A stretch of DNA of 64,000 nt, from contig JAPPGH010000003.1 of assembly GCA_026914155.1 (NCBI GenBank), forward strand, positions 1 to 64,000. The letters are read 5' to 3'. This stretch comes from Candidatus Palauibacter rhopaloidicola. GTDB taxonomy: Bacteria; Gemmatimonadota; Gemmatimonadetes; Palauibacterales; Palauibacteraceae. The notes beneath the pieces were generated by a model. It was not told the origin of the DNA. It saw only the letters and a list, made by a program, of their open reading frames with translations, and did not search any database. Below, in pieces: positions 35,011 through 43,200 of this stretch. A program made the position numbers and the translations under genes. Numbering within the stretch: position 1 is the stretch's first letter; every line of letters starts with the position of its first letter.

Positions 35011-36345
35011 TCATTCAAGGGCCGCGTCGATCGCGGCGGCGTGTCTTCCGAGGAAGGCGTCGAATGCCGCGACCAGGGCGTCGCAGTCGTCGTCGTCGTG
35101 CGCGAGCGAGACCGTGACGAACCCCCGGCGGGCCACGTAGAACCCGGCCAGCAGCATCTCGAGTTGGAAGAGGTCGCGGGCCGCCATCGGCGTGTGGGCG
35201 ACGTCGGCGCGGCGGCGGATCGGCCTCCGCTGGAAGTGGACCGTCATGATCGAACCGCGGCCCGTCACCTGCACGGGGGCGTCCCTCGCCGCCGCGACCC
35301 CGTTGAGGGCGGCGCGCAGGGCGTCTCCCCGCACCGTCAGCCGGCGCACCGCGTCGGAGGTGAAGACGTCGCGCAGCCCCGTGAGGCCCGCCGCCATGGT
35401 CAGCGAGTTGTTGTTGTGCGTGCCGGGGTGGCTCAGGTGATTCTCGCGGCGCGGATCGAAGCGATCCATCAGGTCCGCGCGTCCACCGAAGGCGCCGAAG
35501 GAGGCGCCGCCCCCGAGGTACTTCCCGAAGGTCGTGAGGTCGGCGTGGATGTCGAGCGCCTCCTGCAGGCCGCCCGGAGCGAGCCGCGAGGTCTGGACCT
35601 CGTCGAAGATGAGCAGGACGCCCGCCCGGCGCGTCGCATCGCGCAGCGCGTTCAGGAACACGCGGGTCCCGGGGATGCACCCGCCGCCCGCGAGCATGGG
35701 CTCGACGAGCACGCACGCAAGTTCGGTCGCCCGTTCCGCGATGAGCGATCGCGCGGATTCGGCATCGTTGTAGTCCGCGACCGTCCACGGGAAGGGCACG
35801 TTGAGGCGCCGGTCCGGGCCGGTGAAGTTCAGGGGCCCGCCATGATAGGCGCCGTCGAACACGAGCACGCCCTCACGATACGTCACGGCGCGCGCCAGGC
35901 TGACGGCCATGAGGTTCGCCTCGGTCCCCGAGTTCGTGAAGCGCACGCGCTCGACGGAGCGGAAGCGGCGGCAGATGAGTTCAGCGAATTCCTGCTGGTT
36001 CGGGCTCGGCCCGCCGAGCGTCAGGCCCCTCCCCGCCGCCTCGACGATCGCGGCGCGGATGGCGGGGTTCGAGTGGCCGTAGAGCCCGGCCGTGTAGTCG
36101 TTGAGGAAGTCGACATAGACGTGCCCATCGAGATCGTGCAGCCGCGAGCCCTCGCCGCGGACGATGGTGACGGGGAACGGGTCATAGTGGTTGACCGTTC
36201 GCGTGTCCGCCCCCGGCAGGTAGTTCGTCGAGCGCTCGAAGCTCGCCTGGCTCAGGGGATTCGCGGCCGCGTAGCGGGCCGCCGCGTCAGCCGCGAGTTC
36301 CTCCAGCGTCCGCGTCCGGACCGGGCCGGTCGTCATCGGTTCCAT
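35011..36345 (-). CDS. Class III aminotransferase, glutamate-1-semialdehyde aminotransferase-like
   Basis: About 444 residues from ATG 36345 (ATG 36336 is an alternative). PLP fold-type I, class III: FTNSGTEANLMAVSLARA binds the cofactor phosphate; LLIFDEVQTSR carries the PLP Asp; LTTFGKYLGGGASFGAFGG carries the Schiff-base Lys. Overall it is closest to GSA 2,1-aminomutase-like enzymes, but no tRNA-dependent heme genes are near, so a role as an omega- or amino-acid aminotransferase is equally possible. It is cytoplasmic and divergent from an aldo-keto reductase gene. Confidence 0.9.
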   Translation of the reverse strand: MEPMTTGPVRTRTLEELAADAAARYAAANPLSQASFERSTNYLPGADTRTVNHYDPFPVTIVRGEGSRLHDLDGHVYVDFLNDYTAGLYGHSNPAIRAAIVEAAGRGLTLGGPSPNQQEFAELICRRFRSVERVRFTNSGTEANLMAVSLARAVTYREGVLVFDGAYHGGPLNFTGPDRRLNVPFPWTVADYNDAESARSLIAERATELACVLVEPMLAGGGCIPGTRVFLNALRDATRRAGVLLIFDEVQTSRLAPGGLQEALDIHADLTTFGKYLGGGASFGAFGGRADLMDRFDPRRENHLSHPGTHNNNSLTMAAGLTGLRDVFTSDAVRRLTVRGDALRAALNGVAAARDAPVQVTGRGSIMTVHFQRRPIRRRADVAHTPMAARDLFQLEMLLAGFYVARRGFVTVSLAHDDDDCDALVAAFDAFLGRHAAAIDAALE

Positions 36346-36454
36346 CCCCCGCTGAGGTTTTGCTACGTTGCCGGCGCCGCCCGGTGCGCCCCGGGTGAGC
36401 GGGCGTTCCCGGACACCGGCTCCTTGTGGTCCCTGTGGAAGGATACGAAAGAAC

Positions 36455-37423
36455 GTGGAGAGACGAAAACTCGCGCATACCGACCTCGAAGTGTCGCGTG
36501 CCTGCATGGGCACGATGACGTTCGGGTCGCAGACCGATGTCGATGCGGCCGCGGCGATGGTGGACCTGTGCTTCGAACGGGGCGTCGACTTCTTCGACAC
36601 CGCGAACGTCTACAACCAGGGACGGTCGGAGGAGATCCTGGGAGAGGTCCTCGGGGACCGGCGCGGGGAGGTCATCCTCGCGAGCAAGGTGTGCAATCCG
36701 ATGGGCGACCCCGTCGAATACGGCGGCCTCGCGCGCGCTGCGATCCGCCGCGGGATCGACGACTCGCTGCGGCGGCTCGGTACGGACTATCTCGACATCT
36801 ATTACCTGCACCTTCCGGACTATGAGACGCCCATCGAGGAGAGCCTCGCCACGCTGGAGGAGCTTCGCGTCGAAGGGCTCATCCGCTATCCGGCGACGTC
36901 CAACTACAGTGCGTGGCAGATGTGCGAGATGTTCTCCATCTGCGAGCGCGAGGGGTGGGCGAAGCCGTGGATCGCGCAACCCATGTACAACCTCGCGGCG
37001 CGCGGGATCGAGCAGGAATACCTCGCTTTCACGGGCCGCTACGGGATCTCGAACGTCGTCTACAATCCGCTCGCGGGCGGGCTCCTCACGGGGAAGCAGC
37101 GGCCGGAAGCGCCGCTGCCGGGGACGCGCTTCGACGGCAACCGCATGTACCTGGACCGCTTCTGGCACGACGAGTACTTCCGCGCCGTGGCCGAGGTCGA
37201 GATGATCGCCCGGGAGGCGGAGCTGACGCCGGTGCGACTCGCGCTGGGCTGGCTGCGGGCGCAGGAGGGCGCGGACTGCATCATCGTCGGCGCCTCGCGC
37301 ATGGAGCACCTCGAAGAAAACCTCGACGCCTTCGACGCGCCCCCGCTCGACGCCGAGGTGCTCGCCGCCTGCGACGGCGTGTGGGCGCGGCTGCGCGGAC
37401 CGACGCCCGCCTACAACCGCTGA
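36455..37423 (+). CDS. Aldo/keto reductase
   Basis: About 322 residues from GTG 36455, which gives the normal AKR start ERRKLAHTDLEVSRACMGTM; AAGGA lies 11 bases upstream. The catalytic tetrad is readable as Asp/Tyr in FFDTANVYNQGRSEEILG, Lys in VILASKV and His in IYYLHLPDYETP. The C-terminal NADPH site is GADCIIVGASRMEHLEENL. It belongs to the YajO/Tas-like group. It reduces an aldehyde or ketone; the substrate is unknown. It is divergent from the aminotransferase gene. Confidence 0.92.
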   Translation: MERRKLAHTDLEVSRACMGTMTFGSQTDVDAAAAMVDLCFERGVDFFDTANVYNQGRSEEILGEVLGDRRGEVILASKVCNPMGDPVEYGGLARAAIRRGIDDSLRRLGTDYLDIYYLHLPDYETPIEESLATLEELRVEGLIRYPATSNYSAWQMCEMFSICEREGWAKPWIAQPMYNLAARGIEQEYLAFTGRYGISNVVYNPLAGGLLTGKQRPEAPLPGTRFDGNRMYLDRFWHDEYFRAVAEVEMIAREAELTPVRLALGWLRAQEGADCIIVGASRMEHLEENLDAFDAPPLDAEVLAACDGVWARLRGPTPAYNR

Positions 37424-37459
37424 GTCGCGAGGGCGGCGCGAACCACCCCCGGGGCGCCG

Positions 37460-38605
37460 TTACGCGTCGCGGGGCGAGCCCTCCAGCAGACCCTCTAACG
37501 GGCGCTCCTCGGCGCCGTTCTCGGTGCAGACGGCGTAGTGCGTCTCCGCCGAGCCGTACAGGGCGACGCCCGCCGTCTCCCCCTGCTTGTTGAGCAGGAA
37601 GAAGCGGACGTCGAAGCTCGGCAGGCCGCGCGCGTTGAGGAGCCTCGACTCCACCGTGTTCGACCGGATCCGCTCCAGCGTGGCCATGCCGGCATCGAGC
37701 GGGCTCATCCCCTGGCGCATGAACTCGACGGCGAGGAAGGACGAGAGGTTGTACAGGTTCGCCTCGCCCCGGCCTGTCGAGCCGACGGCGCCCACGTCGT
37801 TGTCCACGTACAGGCCGGCGCCGAGGATCGGGGAGTCGCCGGTGCGGCCCGGGATCTTCCACGAAAGGCCGCTCGTCGTCGTGACACCGCAGATGTCCCC
37901 GTCCGCGTTCACCGCGTTGCAGTTCGTCGTTCCCCAGAAGGAATGGGCCGGGATCAGGCCGTCGTCGACCATCGAGAGCCCGGCTTCGAGCCGCTTGCGG
38001 GGGTCGAGCCAGTGGCCGGGGTCGATCCGCCGACGCCATTCGAGCCACAGGGCGCGCGACGCCTCCGTGTTGAGGTCGTCCTCGATCTCGAACCCGAGTT
38101 GGCGCGCGAACGCCTGGGCGCCAGCCCCGACGAGGAGGTGGTGGTCGGTGAGTTCGGCCACGGCCTTCGCGACGAGTGACGGAGTGCGCACGCCCTCGAG
38201 CGCCGCGACGCCGCCGGCCCAGCGCCGGGGTCCGTGCATGCAGCAGGCATCGAGCTGGACGACGCCGTCCGCGTTGGGCAGCCCGCCGTAGCCGATCCCC
38301 ATCTCCGTCGGGTCGTTCTCCGGGATGTTCACGCCCGCCATGAGGGCGTCGAGCACGTCCTCGCCCTCGACGATGCCCCGCAAGGCTCGCTCCACCGAGC
38401 TTTCGGGTCCGCCGTTGTTGAAGCGGATCCCGCTGAGGTCGGAGACGACGATGGGCCGGGCGGCCCGCGAACCGTGGACGGCGGGAGCCCCGAAGCCGTC
38501 GGAGTCCCGGGAAGGGCGACGCTCGGCGGCCAGAGCGGCGGGCGTGGCGGCCGCGGCCAGGCCGGCGGCGGAAGTTCGAACGAAGTCTCGGCGGTCCATG
38601 CTCAT
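37460..38605 (-). CDS. N4-(beta-N-acetylglucosaminyl)-L-asparaginase-like Ntn hydrolase, Tat signal
   Basis: 381 residues; the RBS AGAGGA precedes ATG 38605. The N-terminus MDRRDFVRTSAAGLAAAATPAALAA is a clear Tat signal, so it folds in the cytoplasm and is exported. Family features are VVQLDACCMHGPRRWAGGVAAL and the autocleavage region FWGTTNCNAV, whose Thr would become the N-terminal nucleophile, then ICGVTTTSGLSWKIPGRTGDSPI. Such enzymes cleave the GlcNAc-Asn bond of N-glycan stubs or act as beta-aspartyl peptidases. An exported form suggests scavenging of eukaryotic glycoprotein fragments, which is inference. Confidence 0.9.
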   Translation of the reverse strand: MSMDRRDFVRTSAAGLAAAATPAALAAERRPSRDSDGFGAPAVHGSRAARPIVVSDLSGIRFNNGGPESSVERALRGIVEGEDVLDALMAGVNIPENDPTEMGIGYGGLPNADGVVQLDACCMHGPRRWAGGVAALEGVRTPSLVAKAVAELTDHHLLVGAGAQAFARQLGFEIEDDLNTEASRALWLEWRRRIDPGHWLDPRKRLEAGLSMVDDGLIPAHSFWGTTNCNAVNADGDICGVTTTSGLSWKIPGRTGDSPILGAGLYVDNDVGAVGSTGRGEANLYNLSSFLAVEFMRQGMSPLDAGMATLERIRSNTVESRLLNARGLPSFDVRFFLLNKQGETAGVALYGSAETHYAVCTENGAEERPLEGLLEGSPRDA

Positions 38606-38692
38606 GGTCTCAATCCTCTTCTCGATCGTCGGTCTGAGGGCTCATGCTGCGCCCAACATACGAAGGTCCGGATGGCCGCGGGCGCGAGCCTA

Positions 38693-38721
38693 TGTTATCA
38701 TGATCGGAGATGGAGATAACA
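38693..38721. promoter_or_regulatory. Inverted-repeat operator of the toxin-antitoxin module
   Basis: A perfect 7-bp inverted repeat: TGTTATC (38693-38699) and GATAACA (38715-38721), with a 15-bp spacer. The half-site centres are 22 bp apart (about two helical turns), as expected for a ribbon-helix-helix repressor tetramer. It ends 23 bases before the antitoxin start and lies in an AT-richer patch that probably includes the promoter. Autoregulation by the antitoxin/toxin complex is inferred. Confidence 0.65.
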
Positions 38722-38744
38722 GGAGACTGGGGAGTGGATGCCGC

Positions 38745-38975
38745 ATGATGATTCGGACGCAGATTTCGGTAGACCGCGAACTCTACGAGCGCGTGAGGGA
38801 AACCGCACGGCGGGAGGGGATTTCGATCGCGGAACTGTGCCGGAGAAGTCTGGCCGAAACGCTCTCGAGGCTGCCCGACGAGCAGCCGTGGATGGCCTAT
38901 CTCGGGACGGTCGACGGGGAACCGGGCGACAGCGCCACGGTCGATGAGGTGGTCTACGGGCGGGCGACGCCGTAA
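38745..38975 (+). CDS. Ribbon-helix-helix antitoxin (VapB-like)
   Basis: 76 residues from ATG 38745 (or 38748). The N-terminal TQISVDRELYERVRETARREG followed by ISIAELCRRSLAETL is a ribbon-helix-helix DNA-binding fold. The C-terminal half (PWMAYLGTVDGEPGDSATVDEVVYG) resembles toxin-wrapping tails of VapB antitoxins. The PIN toxin gene follows three bases later. It is expected to bind the inverted repeat upstream and repress its own operon. Confidence 0.85.
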   Translation: MMIRTQISVDRELYERVRETARREGISIAELCRRSLAETLSRLPDEQPWMAYLGTVDGEPGDSATVDEVVYGRATP

Positions 38976-38978
38976 GCC

Positions 38979-39389
38979 TTGAAGGGACGAAAGGTGTTTC
39001 TCGACACCGGCATCCTCATCGCGGCCCTCAACCGGCGGGACCAGTACCACGCGCAGGCGCGTGCGCTGTTCGGCGGGCCCGTGCCGCGCTGGCACACTTC
39101 GGTGCTCGTCTGGTCGGAGGCCTATTCCTGGTTCCTGCATCGCCACGGCGAGGAACAGGCCCGTGCCTGCCGCCGCCTCCTGGACAACCTCGACGGGCTC
39201 GCAGTGCTCGAGGGAACATCCCGGCTCCACCGTGACACCTGCCGGATCCTCGACCGGCTCAGGGGGGCCCGCCTGACCTACGTGGACGCGTCCAGCCTTG
39301 CCCTGATGGAGCGACACGAGATCGGGATTGCCTGGGCGACGGACCATCACCTGGGCCTCACCGGGGCGGAGGTGTTCCCCCGGTCGTGA
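38979..39389 (+). CDS. vapC: PIN-domain toxin (VapC-like ribonuclease)
   Basis: 136 residues from TTG 38979, giving the usual VapC start MKGRKVFLDTGILIAAL; GTG 38994 is an alternative. The conserved PIN acidic residues are in FLDTG, WSEAYS, YVDASSLALM and WATDHHL, the set that binds Mg2+ for RNA cleavage. It is a complete toxin directly behind its antitoxin. Typical VapC enzymes cleave tRNA or rRNA; the target here is unknown. Confidence 0.88.
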   Translation: MKGRKVFLDTGILIAALNRRDQYHAQARALFGGPVPRWHTSVLVWSEAYSWFLHRHGEEQARACRRLLDNLDGLAVLEGTSRLHRDTCRILDRLRGARLTYVDASSLALMERHEIGIAWATDHHLGLTGAEVFPRS

Positions 39390-39453
39390 GCCGCAATCGG
39401 CGCCGCGCGTTCCCGCGGGAACGTCGGGAGAGCCGCCACTGGATGGAGCGAAG

Positions 39454-40230
39454 ATGAGCATTCGGGTCTGCGTGGGAGGGGCGACGGGGTGGACGGGCGA
39501 GAGCGTCGTGGCCGCCATCCTCGAATCGGACGAGTTCGAACTGACCGGGGCCGTGGCGCGGCGGTCGGCGGGACAGACGGTCGGGGCCGTGGAGATCACG
39601 GCCGGCGTGGCGGAAGCGCTCCGCGAGCCGGCCGATGTCTACATCGACTACACGCACCCGAGCGCCGTCTACGCGAACATCATGCGCGCGATCGAAGCAG
39701 GGGTCGCCGCGGTGGTCGGGACCTCGGGGCTCACCGGCCGGGAGTACGGGGAGATCGACGAGGCCGCGCGCGCGGCGGGCGTGGGCGTGATCGCCGCGGG
39801 CAACTTCTCGATCACGGCCGCTCTGCTGAAGCACTTCTCCGGGATCGCGGCGCGCCACGTGCCGCACTGGGAGATCGTCGACATGGCGTCGGCCGGGAAG
39901 CCCGACGCCCCCAGCGGCACCGCACAGGAACTCGCGGAATTCCTGGGGACGGTCGCGACGAACGAATTCGGGCGGCCGGTCGAGGACACCCTGGGATCGC
40001 GGGAGGCGCGCGGGACCACGATCGGGGGCGCGCAGGTCCACTCGCTACGGCTTCCGAGCTACGTCATCTCCGTGGAATCCATCTTCGGCCTCCCCGGAGA
40101 ACGGCTCTCGATCCGGCACGACGCGGGGACGAGCGCCGAACCCTACGTGGCCGGCACCCTGCTCGCCGCGCGGCTGGCGCCGGAACGCGTGGGCCTCACG
40201 CAGGGACTCGACCGCCTGCTCTTCGATTAG
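39454..40230 (+). CDS. DapB-like 4-hydroxy-tetrahydrodipicolinate reductase homologue
   Basis: 258 residues from ATG 39454 (GGAG five bases upstream). It has an N-terminal Rossmann motif VGGATGWTGESVVAAIL, then VYIDYTHPSAVYANI, AAVVGTSGLTGREY and the substrate loop GKPDAPSGTA (~residue 150), all as in DapB. In E. coli DapB the loop is preceded by two His (H159, H160) that act in catalysis. Here the equivalent stretch is EIVDMASAGK, so both His are replaced while the Lys and the PSGTA loop remain. It may be a DapB that works differently or a paralogue with another substrate. No other lysine-pathway gene is near. Confidence 0.82.
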   Translation: MSIRVCVGGATGWTGESVVAAILESDEFELTGAVARRSAGQTVGAVEITAGVAEALREPADVYIDYTHPSAVYANIMRAIEAGVAAVVGTSGLTGREYGEIDEAARAAGVGVIAAGNFSITAALLKHFSGIAARHVPHWEIVDMASAGKPDAPSGTAQELAEFLGTVATNEFGRPVEDTLGSREARGTTIGGAQVHSLRLPSYVISVESIFGLPGERLSIRHDAGTSAEPYVAGTLLAARLAPERVGLTQGLDRLLFD

Positions 40231-40235
40231 CGGAG

Positions 40236-43200
40236 CTAGTTGGGAATCCGTCGTACGATACGCCCATTGCGGTCGCGCACCGTGATCGGTCCGCGGAGGA
40301 TGTCGTCGCCGTATTCGAGCACTCGTCGCGGATCGTATCTGCGCGCCGCATCGGGATCGGGCAGGGTATACGACTCCGCCTCGCCAACGTCCACCGCGTA
40401 GCCCAGATCGGCCAGCGACTGGATGGTGATCCTGCTCAGGGGTTCGCGTACACCGAGGATGTTCAGCGGCGACATGAGTTCTCCGCCGAGCAGGGCCTCG
40501 CCGCCCCGGCAGCGGCTTCCCGGCAGATCCTCGCTCCAGTAGGACTCCCTCCAGTGGCTGTCGCTGGATCCCCGTCCCAGGCAGTTCTCGACCGGGACCT
40601 TCCCGCCGTCCGTGTACGCGTCGCCGCCCGCTTCGTTGAAGGCCGCGGTGGCCAGCGGGCCGGTGAAGTGGGCGTCCTGGCCCGCACTATGCACCCAGGT
40701 GAACAGGAACCAGGTGAGAGTGGGGTTCTCCAGCAGTTGGTGTTGCCTCCAGGCGGTACCGACCCCGAGCGTGTGCCCGATTTCATGGAGTATGAGCTCG
40801 TCCAGGTCGCCTTCCTCCTCGACTCGACGCAGGTCCGCTTCGTCGAACCGCATGGCCCCCATCCAGGGGAGCAAAGACTGGTCGCGCGATTCGCAGAATC
40901 CGGCGGAACCCAACGTCCCCCCGGGACCGTCGATTTCCTTCACGGATACGACGAGAAGCAGATCGTCCACGCTCTCGACGCGGCGGTCCGAGGTAAGCTC
41001 CCAGCAGCCGGTCGGCGTGCCGGCCGGGACCGGCATGTCCGGTAGCTCGGTATCCGCGAGCACCCGCATCCATTTCTCCGCCGCGTTCCGGAAGGCGGCG
41101 GCATGGGTCTCGACCATCGGCGTGATGGAGATCAGCTCGATGTCGTACGAGCCGATATCCGCGCTCATGACAGCCACCGTGAAGGACGACGCGGCCTCGA
41201 GGCCGTCCGGGTCGCTCGCGGTCACCGTCAGCGTCGCCGTTCCCCGCGTCCCGGCGGTGACCGTCAGCGTACCGCCCGAAGCCGAGGCCGTGACGACGCC
41301 GGCCGAGGAGGTCGCGGGGTCATAGGTCAGCGCGTCGCCGTCGGGATCGCCGAAGTACGAGGACATGGCAATCTCGACCGACGCGCCGGCCTCAAGGAAA
41401 TGCACCGGGATGTCGTCCAGAGCCTCCGGAGGCCGGTTGTCCTGCCGAGCCGTCACGGTCACGGCGATGTCCTGCCGGGCCGAGGCCCCATCGGCGTCGC
41501 TCGCGGTGACGCGCACGGTCGTCGTTCCGCGGGCCTGCCCGGAGATCGTCACCTCACTGCCCAGCCGGGAGGCGGTGGCCACGCCGGTGTTCGAACTCGT
41601 GGGGGCGTAGGTCAGCGCATCGCCGTCCGGGTCGCTGAAATACGAGGACACGTCGAGCGTGACGGCTTCGCCCGCCGCGACGGTCTGCGCCGGGATCGTG
41701 CCGCTCGGCTGAGGGGGCCGGTTGCCCTGCTCCACCTCGACGCGGATGTCCTGGTCCACGGCCGCGCCGTGCGGGTCGCTCGCGGTGACGGTCACGGTTG
41801 CCGTGCCGGGGCTCACGGCCGTGATCGCGACGACGCTGCCGGAGACGGAGGCCGTCGCGATCGCCGCGTCCGAGGAGGCGGCTGCGAACGTCAGCACATC
41901 GTCGTCGGCATCGCGGAAGTAGGACGTGACGTCGACGGAGGCCGAGTTGCCGGTTTCGATGGTCTGCGCCGGGATCGAGCCGACCCCCTCCGGTGCCCGG
42001 TTGGTCGCCCTTACCGTCACATCGGCCTGCTGCCGTGCCTCGAGGCCGCCGGGGTCCCGGGCCGTGATCGTCACGACCGCCGTCCCGGCCGCGACGCCCG
42101 TAATCGTCACGGTGCTGCCCGATACGGCGACGCTCGCCACCGCGGTGGCCGATGTTTCCGCCGTGTAGGACAACGGATCCCCGTCCCGGTCCCGGAACCG
42201 CGACGAGGCGTCGATCGTGGTCGATGCATTGGCGACGACGGTCACGGCCGGGATCGTTCCCGTCGCCTCGGGCGCGCTGTTGCGCACTGTCACGTCGAAC
42301 GCCTGCGTGGCTTCGAGCCCACCGAGGTCGCGGGCGGTGATGGTGACGGTGACGGTTCCGCGCGCCACGCCCGTCACGGTCACGCGGCTGCCGGAGACGG
42401 ACGCCGTGGCCACTCCGGTCCGCGACACGGCGGCCGCGTACGTGAGCGCGTCCGCGTCCGGATCGTCGAAGTAAGAGGACAGCTGGATGGCGGCGGACTC
42501 GTTCGCGTTCAGCGTCTGCGCGGGGATGGTGCCCGTCGCCGCCGGGGGCTGGTTGTCGGGCCGTGCGACGGTGACCGCGATGGTCTCCGAGGCGGTCAGA
42601 CCGCCGGGATCCGTTGTGGTCGCCGTCACGGTCGCGCTGCCGGAGGCCACGGCCCGGATCGTCAACGTGTTGCCGATCACCCCGGCCGTCGCGACAGCGG
42701 GGCTGTTCGATGATCCGGCGAACGTCAGGGCATCCCCGTCCGGATCCGTGAAATGGGCCGTGAGGTCGAGCGTCGCCGTCCCCCCGACGGTCAGTGTTTG
42801 CGCCGGGATCGAGCTCCCGGAGGGGGGCCGGTTGGCGCGGGCCTGCACCGTGACCGCGACATCCTGCGAGGCGGAGAGGCCACCCTGATCGCGGGCGGTG
42901 ACGGTGATGGTGGCCGTGCCCGAGCCCACCGGCCGAATCGTCAGCGAACGGCCCACCACGCTCGCGGTCGCCACGCCGGTATCGCTCGACGAACCGCGGT
43001 ACCTCAGCCGGTCGCCATCCGGATCCGTGAAGTAGGAGGACAGATCCAGGGTCGCGGTCCCGTCCGCCGCGACGACCTGCGCCGGAATCGCACGACCCGT
43101 CGGCGCCCGGTTGGGCACGGTCACGCGGATGCGCTGTCTGGCGGACAGGCCGCCGGGATCCCGCGCGGTGACGGTGATCGTGGCCGTCCCGCCCGCGACA

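Noticed and set aside
39328-39453. N-terminal extension of the DapB-like gene
   Set aside because: Would overlap vapC and lacks an RBS; ATG 39454 has GGAG and begins the Rossmann motif.
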